Below are positions 1 to 6,270 of a stretch of DNA of 39,331 nt, piece after piece. Each line of letters begins with the position of its first letter. The first letter of the stretch is position 1. The position numbers were made by a program, and so were the translations under genes. Under the pieces are notes generated by a model that was not told the DNA's origin, did no database searches, and saw only the letters and a program-made list of their open reading frames with translations. The DNA lies in the NCBI GenBank assembly GCA_021736135.1, contig JAIPGO010000028.1, forward strand, positions 1 to 39,331, given 5' to 3'. This stretch comes from Candidatus Cloacimonadota bacterium (GTDB taxonomy: Bacteria; Cloacimonadota; Cloacimonadia; Cloacimonadales; TCS61).

Positions 1-396
1 TAACATTCCCTAAACTATCTCAGGAAATTTAGTTTTGTCAATTACGATAATCCTGCCTAAAGCGTAGCAGATGTGCACATTTCATCTTCATTTTAAGAAT
101 TTTGGTGATTATATAAAGAGTTACACTGAACAGTATCGTAAAGAAAATTAAACCCATTTTGTGCAGTAGACTTTTACAAAGAGCACTAAGGTTCTGAGTG
201 CAGAGAAGTTAGAAAATTATCACTGAATATTTTTGATATTTATGATCATTTTGTAACTTTCTCTGTGCCAGAAACTTGGTGCTATTTATGAAATCCTAAC
301 CTGGACAAGCCAGAACCGAAAAAGAAGAATTTGAACCGCGGATTTTACAGATAGCACGGATAAAAGATAAGAGGATTAAAAAAAAAGGAGATTTAT

Positions 397-414
397 ATGA
401 GCTGTAAATACTGA
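397..414 (+). other. Five-codon minigene with strong Shine-Dalgarno
   Basis: GGAG at 387-390 is followed six bases later by an ATG, four sense codons and a TGA, encoding MSCKY. The ribosome binding site is better than that of many real genes in the window. It may be the start of a decayed gene, a leader peptide or chance. Nothing downstream within 500 bases is an obvious regulatory target. Confidence 0.2.
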
Positions 415-593
415 TACATTTTGCAAATTTACCGGTAAATGACAAAAGTCAGAGAGTTGACAAAATTGTCACCCAGCCAAGCCCGTACTTTTAGACATGT
501 ACTCTGGACAAATCCAGTCCCTATACGCATCAGGAAGTTTTGAGCAACATGGCTGATTCCCCCGCTTATTTAGTAGTCAATTATATATAAGAT

Positions 594-653
594 ACCGCTA
601 CACGGTGGACACGCATAACATTGCGTAGTTATGGGTGTGCGCCGTGTAGTGGT
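594..653. repeat. Long imperfect hairpin (about 26-bp stem)
   Basis: The arms 594-619 and 628-653 pair over about 26 positions with only two G-G mismatches and two G-U pairs, leaving a loop of about 8 bases. The outer arm reads accgctacacgg and the returning arm ccgtgtagtggt. No T-tract follows on either strand, so it is not a simple intrinsic terminator. It looks like a dispersed palindromic (REP or MITE-like) unit. The family is not identified. Confidence 0.6.
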
Positions 654-930
654 AAATATGATGTAACTTCCCGTTAATTAGTGAGATATATGGTGAAAGG
701 TTACGGTGCTGCGGAGATAAAACGGGATATATTCCAGCGGTCTGAAATTTCTTTATGCACATAGCAATTTTGATTTATTTACCGTTAAATGACTTAAAAA
801 CAGCTATGTGGAAATACTACATAGAACGGGATTTTTCTGGTTGCGTAATATATTATTATGGAATAAATTATCATCAGACCTTTGATATTTTATTTTTGAG
901 GTCAGGTATCAGTAATAAAAGGGGCATATT

Positions 931-2031
931 ATGAAAAGTTTTAGTAAGACGCGTAAGGACTATACCGGTACTAAATCACGGAGGGAGATTACTCCGATTG
1001 ATTTTTTTGTTAATATGTGCGATATTCATGGGCGATTGGGAAAAATTGTTTACCGGCATAAGCGGAATGGGAAGTTTTATTCGTATCCTTATGAATATGT
1101 TCCCAAATATGCGGCGACAGTGCTGAGCAGGCGTTCGGAATGTGTTTTCCGGGCTGTGGCAAAGGTCACCAATTCTTCCCAGCCGGGTTATCAGTCTATC
1201 ATCGATAAAATGTATTATTATTCACCCTATTTCGTGTTTCCGGGTAATTACAAATTCAGTTGTAATACTTTCTTTAAGCTGCGCAAAAAGGGGAATTATT
1301 CGCTGCAGATCGATGAGGGTTTACAAATTGGTCTTGCGCTGGCACCGCGCAGTTCAGTGAATTTAGGATTTAATGAGCCGGGTGAGCATACCGTTAAATG
1401 CTATAAAGGTGAAATGCTTTATTGTGAGCGAAAGATTTCGGTGCTCAGTGCAGAATGCGACCTGGAAACGGTTTATGCTGACTGGTTTGCAGAGCATCTG
1501 ACTGAAATACTGCTGCTGCCGGAACCGCGGTTTGCTCCTTTGGAGAAATATTTCCGTTGTGTGATACCGCCGAACTGGATCACGTCTATGGCAGGCGAAT
1601 GTGAGAATATCGTGTTTTACAGTACGCGTAATTCACATCTGGATTTTGGCTTATACAAGAAGAAAATATATATGTATTCCCGCAGTCTGGCGAGTTTTAA
1701 ACCGAGTGAACAGAATGATTATTTCGGCAAAGTGCAGCCGCGGGTAACGCATTGCTGGAGCGGAGCTGCGGCGGAATTCCGGCAGGTCTGGGAAAAATAT
1801 TACTCAAGCTGGTTTAAGGTGAATTCCCGCAAGGTCGGGAGGGTGATGCGAAAGCATAATCTCTGGTCAAAGCTGGTATATCGAGCAGCAAAAATACTGG
1901 AATTTGATCTGGAAACACTGAACCAGGAAAACTGGCTGCCGGGGATTAATACTATCGGGGAGCTGATTGCAGTGGCCTCTATGAGTAATTTTGGACTAAC
2001 TTCTCAAGAACTTGAGACTAAATTATTTTAA
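931..2031 (+). CDS. Hypothetical protein, possibly two repeated modules
   Basis: This 366-aa protein is not recognised. The ATG is preceded by AAAAGGGG at a suitable distance. It is basic, rich in Tyr, Phe and Cys, and shows no signal peptide or membrane segment, so it is probably cytoplasmic. The N-terminal part (about residues 34-75) carries GRLGKIVYRHKRNGK followed by a Ser-Arg-Arg-x-x-C-x-F segment. A later part (about 255-290) has QPRVTHCWSGAAAEFRQVW. Both resemble, very weakly, the 'GK-G-VVYR...NGK...F--A' layout of DUF6266-type proteins of Bacteroidetes, which would imply an internal duplication; this is low-certainty inference. The gene stands alone between two repeat-like spacers and is followed by a structured spacer and a terminator, so it is probably monocistronic. 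Confidence 0.7.
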   Translation: MKSFSKTRKDYTGTKSRREITPIDFFVNMCDIHGRLGKIVYRHKRNGKFYSYPYEYVPKYAATVLSRRSECVFRAVAKVTNSSQPGYQSIIDKMYYYSPYFVFPGNYKFSCNTFFKLRKKGNYSLQIDEGLQIGLALAPRSSVNLGFNEPGEHTVKCYKGEMLYCERKISVLSAECDLETVYADWFAEHLTEILLLPEPRFAPLEKYFRCVIPPNWITSMAGECENIVFYSTRNSHLDFGLYKKKIYMYSRSLASFKPSEQNDYFGKVQPRVTHCWSGAAAEFRQVWEKYYSSWFKVNSRKVGRVMRKHNLWSKLVYRAAKILEFDLETLNQENWLPGINTIGELIAVASMSNFGLTSQELETKLF

Positions 2032-2098
2032 GCGTAAATCAGAAGAATGAAAAAAAGTATTGACCTGGATCAATTACTCCTTATTTTATAGTTATAGC

Positions 2099-2246
2099 CT
2101 GCCCCATAATATTAACATATATCAGTAACACACTGATCGAGGCAGACCAAAAAAACATATATGATAGCCCGACCGGCTATCGCAGGTTCGGCTCTAACCA
2201 GGTACGAACCGCAGAAATCAGAAGCGATGCTGTTACAGCATCGCTT
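2099..2246 (+). ncRNA. Candidate structured RNA in spacer (multi-hairpin)
   Basis: Consecutive paired segments fill this spacer. CTGCC 2099-2103 pairs with GGCAG 2141-2145 and encloses the hairpin ATCAGT/ACTGAT (2121-2126, 2132-2137). GATAGCC/GGCTATC follows (2163-2169, 2175-2181). Then GGTTCG/CGAACC (2185-2190, 2205-2210) is extended by a GC pair across a bulged A. An 11-bp terminator-type stem (2222-2246) ends the array. No riboswitch consensus was recognised. It could be a small RNA with its own terminator, the 3' UTR of the upstream gene, or a leader for pepD. The strand is assigned only because the terminator T-rich side is on +. Confidence 0.35.
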
Positions 2247-2258
2247 TGATTTTAATTG
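2222..2258 (+). terminator. Intrinsic-type terminator
   Basis: A perfect 11-bp stem, AAGCGATGCTG with CAGCATCGCTT, closes on a three-base loop (TTA). It is followed by the T-rich run TGATTTTAATT. It would end transcription from the 366-aa hypothetical gene or from the structured spacer before it. The T-run is interrupted, so efficiency is uncertain. Confidence 0.65.
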
Positions 2259-2451
2259 TTCTATTAAAACATTGCGGCAATGAAATTAATCTCAAATATA
2301 CATATCAATTCTATTATTTTTGAATAAGATAGGATTTTCAAAATTCAAGGATTTCATCTCCCGCAATATCTGCAGAAAGATTTACTTTGACAGAATTATG
2401 TTTATACCCGTAAATTGTATAAATGGTAATATCTCTGGGAGTATTAATTTT

Positions 2452-3888
2452 ATGGATGTTGTTCTTGAAAAGATTCTAACGAATTTTGATAAAATATCGG
2501 CTATTCCTCGTTGTTCAAAGAGTGAGGCTGCCATCGGTAAGTGGCTGTGTGACTGGGCTGCTGCTGCTCAGCTTGAATATGAGCGTGATGTCGCAGGAAA
2601 TATAGTTATTCGCCTTCCAGCTTCCGCCGGTTATGAAAACAGCCAATCTGTTGTCCTTCAGGGACATATGGATATGGTCTGCGAAAAAATCCCCAGCAGT
2701 AAGCACAATTTCACCCGGGATGGTATTGTTACGATTCGCGAGGGAGACTGGCTGCGAGCTGATGGAACAACGCTGGGTGCTGATAATGGAGTGGCTATTG
2801 TCCTGGCAATGGCAATTGTTGAAGAAGGTATCCCGCACCCTCCTCTGGAATTACTTTTCACTGTAGATGAAGAAACCGGCTTAACCGGAGCTGGCTTCCT
2901 GGAACCTGGATTTCTGCGGAGCAGAAGACTTATAAATCTTGATTCCGAAGGGGAAGGCGCCTTTACTGTTGGATGTGCCGGAGGTAGAGATGCCATCATT
3001 TCTTTACCCCTGGAATATGATGCAGCCTCTGATAATAGTGAATTTCTTAAAATCACTGTTTCCGGCTCCCGTGGTGGACATTCCGGTGCCGATATCCATA
3101 AAAACCATGCTAATGCCATTAAAATCCTGGCTCGCCTGCTATACAACCTGAAGAGTGAATTCAGTTTTAATCTGATATCTATCCAGGGCGGGCAAGCGCA
3201 TAATGCCATTGCCCGTGATGCTTCTGCCACTATTTGTATCTTTCCCGAAGAACTGGAAGCGATCTCTGATAACATTAACCAGTTGACGGATATAATTCAA
3301 CAGGAATTTCGAACACAGGATCCTGAACTCACAATTCATCTCAGTAATACAGAAAAACCTCATGAGATGGTAACAGAAATTGATACTTTCAGAGCAATAA
3401 GTCTCCTAATGGCACTGCCACATGGACTGACTGCCATGTCTCCGGATATTCCCGGACTCGTGGAAACCTCCAATAATTTAGCCGTTATCGGTATTGAAAA
3501 TAAATCATTAAATATGCTTATAAGTATTCGTAGCTCTGTAGCAAGCAGAATCGATGCCCTGGCAGCCAGAATTTCGTCAATTGCAGAACTCGCCGGAGCA
3601 GAAGTGACTACAAGCGACGGCTATCCGGCCTGGGAAGCAGACATCTCTTCCCAGCTACTCCTAACCAGCCAGAAGGTGTATTCTGCACTCTTTGGCAAGG
3701 AAGCCAACGTGCTTACTATCCATGCAGGTCTGGAATGCGGTGTGATCGGGAAAATATTTCCCGATATGGAAATGATCTCTTTCGGACCCACTATCAAAAA
3801 CGCTCATTCGCCTGATGAAAAACTTTTCCTGCCTTCCTTATCACGTACCTGGGAGTTTCTGGTTCAGCTGCTAGCAGCATTAAAATAG
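2452..3888 (+). CDS. pepD: Aminoacyl-histidine dipeptidase (PepD-like, M20)
   Basis: This is a cytosolic zinc dipeptidase of peptidase family M20 (PepD/Xaa-His dipeptidase type), expected to cleave dipeptides during amino-acid use. Visible metal and active-site motifs are QGHMDMVCEK (His72, Asp74), TTLGADNG (Asp111, bridging), DEETGL (Glu140/Glu141), INLDSEG (Asp164) and NAHSPDE (His452). The length from this ATG is 478 aa, close to E. coli PepD (485). The frame is open upstream to a TTG at 2320, but GGGAG at 2437-2441 sits ten bases before the ATG at 2452, and the extra 44 residues are not part of the family, so the internal ATG is chosen. The next gene begins nine bases after the stop, suggesting an operon. 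Confidence 0.93.
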   Translation: MDVVLEKILTNFDKISAIPRCSKSEAAIGKWLCDWAAAAQLEYERDVAGNIVIRLPASAGYENSQSVVLQGHMDMVCEKIPSSKHNFTRDGIVTIREGDWLRADGTTLGADNGVAIVLAMAIVEEGIPHPPLELLFTVDEETGLTGAGFLEPGFLRSRRLINLDSEGEGAFTVGCAGGRDAIISLPLEYDAASDNSEFLKITVSGSRGGHSGADIHKNHANAIKILARLLYNLKSEFSFNLISIQGGQAHNAIARDASATICIFPEELEAISDNINQLTDIIQQEFRTQDPELTIHLSNTEKPHEMVTEIDTFRAISLLMALPHGLTAMSPDIPGLVETSNNLAVIGIENKSLNMLISIRSSVASRIDALAARISSIAELAGAEVTTSDGYPAWEADISSQLLLTSQKVYSALFGKEANVLTIHAGLECGVIGKIFPDMEMISFGPTIKNAHSPDEKLFLPSLSRTWEFLVQLLAALK

Positions 3889-3897
3889 CTCACTCTG

Positions 3898-5853
3898 ATG
3901 ATCCAGAAAGCATACTGCACAAACCTGACAATTCCCAATTCTCTGGAATTTCTCCCCTTGTGTGCTGCTTTCATTGAGCATAATTCTCAGTTGATCGGGT
4001 TTGATCCTGATGAAGTTCAGGCAATTTCGCTGGCTGTAGAAGAAACTCTCTCTAATCTGATCTTATATGCTTACACTCCGGGTATGATAGACACTATCGA
4101 TATTACCTGCTGGCAGACTCCCCTCGGAATTGAGATTATCATAAAAGATAAGGGTATGCCCTTCGATTATAATGAAGAAGAAGACTATGATCCTGAACAA
4201 CCTGAACTTGATAATACACGCGGTCTGGGGATGTTTCTTATCAAAAAGACAGTAGACGAGGTGATCTTTACAAACTGTGGAAGTGAAGGTAAGGAAACAC
4301 ACTTGGTCAAATATATCACCAAATGCCCCCTTAGCGATCTGATGCAGAAACCTGACCAGCATTTTAAACAGGAACCTCTCCGGCGTAAAAATGTTAATTT
4401 TCTGATCAGAAGACTCGCTGATAACGAAGCTTTTGAAATTTCCCGAGCCGTTTATCGCGTATATGGCTATAATTACTTCAATGAACATGCTTATTTTCCT
4501 GACCGTATTGAAAAACTGAATAAAAATGGTAATCTTGATACGCTGGCCGCTGTTACGGAAGACAACATCTTTGCCGGTACTTGTGCCGTCTACCGTGAAA
4601 GTCTGGAAGGTAAACTCGGTGAACTGCAGCAGGCGGTAGTTCTCGATGAATTTCGAGGTAACCATTGTATGGAGCAATTGCTGAATTCATTGCTGGCTAT
4701 CGCGCAGGATAAAAATATGCTGGGTGTTTTTGCCAGATCGGAAACCAGTGAGATCTTTGCCCAGCGCGCCCTCCATCGTCTGGAAACACGAGACTGTGCT
4801 CTTCTACTCGGTTTCACATCCCGACTCGTCTGGGATAAGGGTAATAAAGCACAGCAGCGGGAAAGTATGGTTCTTTCTTACCTGCCCCTGGGGAAAGACC
4901 TTCCCAAAAAGATCTATGTGCCGGAACATCATCAGAATATTGTAAGCCAGATATATGAAAATATTGGCTATCAAAGGGAGTTTAATCCAACTCCTTATGG
5001 CAAGAAACCCTGGCACGAGGAAGCTGAACTCGAGATCAAGTATTTTTACAATACATCTGCTGCCGAAATTAAGGTTGCTCTTCCTGGTAAAGATATTATC
5101 ACTAAACTGAAAACTGCCAAGAAAGAAGTGAAACTTAAAAAGTTCGCCGTAATCTATCTTTATCTCAGTCTCGAAAACCCGTTTACTCCCCTTTACTTCG
5201 AACAGATCGAAAATCTCGATTTCTTTTTTGCCGGTATCATTCCCCATGAGAAATTCGGTGATTCCATAATTCTGCAGTACATGAATAATATCGATATTGA
5301 TATTGAAAACCTCGTGTTATATTCCGACTTTTCCCGGCAACTGGCGGCTTATGTAAGTCAGTGTCGTTCCCGGCATCCTTTGCGTCTTCTGATCGATGCC
5401 GGAGAAAGTGAGAAACTGGAATTCAAATCCACGATGCGTCTGAACCTGAAGGATAATCAAAAGGACAGCCGCATAGGTTTTGCCATCCTGAAAAGCATTT
5501 CAGCCTTTCTGAATACCGATGGCGGTACTCTGCTCGTGGGTGTGGAAGATAACGGTAATATTCTGGGTTCCGAAATTGAGGACTTTGCCAGTGATGATAA
5601 ATATCTGCTTCATTTCTCTCAGCTGCTGCAGCATAATATCGGCCTTGATAATTCCCGTTTTGTTCATTATAAACTGGTGGATATCGATAACAAAAAAATT
5701 CTCAAAGTAGATTGCGAAGCTTCGCCCAAACCCATTTTCCTTATAAAAGACAGTGTGGAAGATTTCTATATCCGCAGTGGTCCCGCCAGTAAAAAGCTTT
5801 CTATCTCAACTGCCATCACTTATATTAGTGAGCACTTCCCAAAACATGATTAG
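3898..5853 (+). CDS. RsbW-like ATPase / GNAT-like / AlbA_2 fusion protein
   Basis: Three units are visible in 651 aa. Residues 1-140 form a HATPase_c_2 (RsbW/SpoIIAB anti-sigma kinase) domain with an N-box (AVEETLSN, 46-53), a G1 box (DKG, 84-86) and a G2 box (TRGLGMFLI, 107-115). Residues about 165-315 resemble a GNAT acetyltransferase fold, with a degenerate acetyl-CoA loop at FRGNHCMEQLL. From about 502 comes an AlbA_2 (Schlafen-type divergent) domain, with GESEKLEFKS and the diagnostic AFLNTDGGTLLVGVEDNG. Family knowledge gives anti-sigma or partner-switch kinases for the first unit and nucleic-acid-linked regulators for the last. The combined function is unknown. It starts nine bases after pepD without a clear Shine-Dalgarno, implying translational coupling, and ends seven bases from a convergent gene. 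Confidence 0.85.
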   Translation: MIQKAYCTNLTIPNSLEFLPLCAAFIEHNSQLIGFDPDEVQAISLAVEETLSNLILYAYTPGMIDTIDITCWQTPLGIEIIIKDKGMPFDYNEEEDYDPEQPELDNTRGLGMFLIKKTVDEVIFTNCGSEGKETHLVKYITKCPLSDLMQKPDQHFKQEPLRRKNVNFLIRRLADNEAFEISRAVYRVYGYNYFNEHAYFPDRIEKLNKNGNLDTLAAVTEDNIFAGTCAVYRESLEGKLGELQQAVVLDEFRGNHCMEQLLNSLLAIAQDKNMLGVFARSETSEIFAQRALHRLETRDCALLLGFTSRLVWDKGNKAQQRESMVLSYLPLGKDLPKKIYVPEHHQNIVSQIYENIGYQREFNPTPYGKKPWHEEAELEIKYFYNTSAAEIKVALPGKDIITKLKTAKKEVKLKKFAVIYLYLSLENPFTPLYFEQIENLDFFFAGIIPHEKFGDSIILQYMNNIDIDIENLVLYSDFSRQLAAYVSQCRSRHPLRLLIDAGESEKLEFKSTMRLNLKDNQKDSRIGFAILKSISAFLNTDGGTLLVGVEDNGNILGSEIEDFASDDKYLLHFSQLLQHNIGLDNSRFVHYKLVDIDNKKILKVDCEASPKPIFLIKDSVEDFYIRSGPASKKLSISTAITYISEHFPKHD

Positions 5854-5860
5854 CGGTAAA

Positions 5861-6256
5861 TCATAAAGCTTCATATAAGTTATCCAGTACGATCCGCTGT
5901 TCCTGGTTTTCATTTTTATAATTCTTATCAGTAAAAATCACGCAGTGATCACTATTATGTTCAATATAAAGCGTATGCGGATTATTTAGATAATTGATCA
6001 ATTCCGGGTATAGTTGCAGATATGTTTTCTGGAGAGATTGTGGACGCTGGGGATAGTTCAATTCTTCTGCTAAAACGAAATCCAGCTTTTTCTTTTCCCA
6101 GATACTTACCGGTACGATCAGGCATTTTTTGTCAGCATCAGCCAGGATCACTACTCTTTGATAGCGCGCCTTTAAAAGTTCAGTCTTGATCTTGTTTGGC
6201 AATCGAAATCTTCCATTTTTATATAACTTACAGGAAGGATACAATAGCATGTCCAT
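5861..6256 (-). CDS. MraZ-like / AbrB-fold DNA-binding protein
   Basis: This 131-aa protein opens with NGRFRLPNKIKTELL followed by VVILADADKKCLIVPVSIW. That matches the 'kGRl-iPkk-re-L...D--cL-lyp---W' pattern of MraZ (SpoVT/AbrB-like fold). A full MraZ has two such repeats of about 70 aa; only the first is clear here, the second half being divergent (HNSDHCVIFTDKNYK). MraZ normally heads the division and cell-wall cluster, but no mraW/ftsL neighbour is present, so this is probably a diverged paralogue acting as a transcription factor. CGGAGA lies just before the ATG at 6256, which is preferred over the ATG two codons later. It sits 14 bases after the GH57 gene and is probably co-transcribed with it. 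Confidence 0.6.
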   Translation of the reverse strand: MDMLLYPSCKLYKNGRFRLPNKIKTELLKARYQRVVILADADKKCLIVPVSIWEKKKLDFVLAEELNYPQRPQSLQKTYLQLYPELINYLNNPHTLYIEHNSDHCVIFTDKNYKNENQEQRIVLDNLYEAL

Positions 6257-6270
6257 ACATTCTCCGTTCT

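Larger units (their letters stand above)
1..930. other. Repeat-rich intergenic spacer, no convincing gene
   Basis: No ORF of gene quality is seen on either strand. The stretch holds an operator-like inverted repeat (tgacaa-aa-ttgtca, 458-471). A 16-bp near-repeat occurs at 428-443 and 778-793 (tttaccggtaaatgac, then tttaccgttaaatgac). An 8-bp stem (758-765 with 803-810) encloses the second copy, and a long hairpin lies at 594-653. The segment near 331-360 resembles decayed dispersed repeats common in intergenic DNA of environmental bacteria; that comparison is from memory, not a search. A promoter for the 931 gene presumably lies in the last 100 bases, but no convincing -35/-10 pair was found. 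Confidence 0.6.

Noticed and set aside
2320-2451. TTG-initiated extension of PepD by 44 residues
   Set aside because: No ribosome binding site, not part of the family, and a good GGAGT-type site serves the ATG at 2452.
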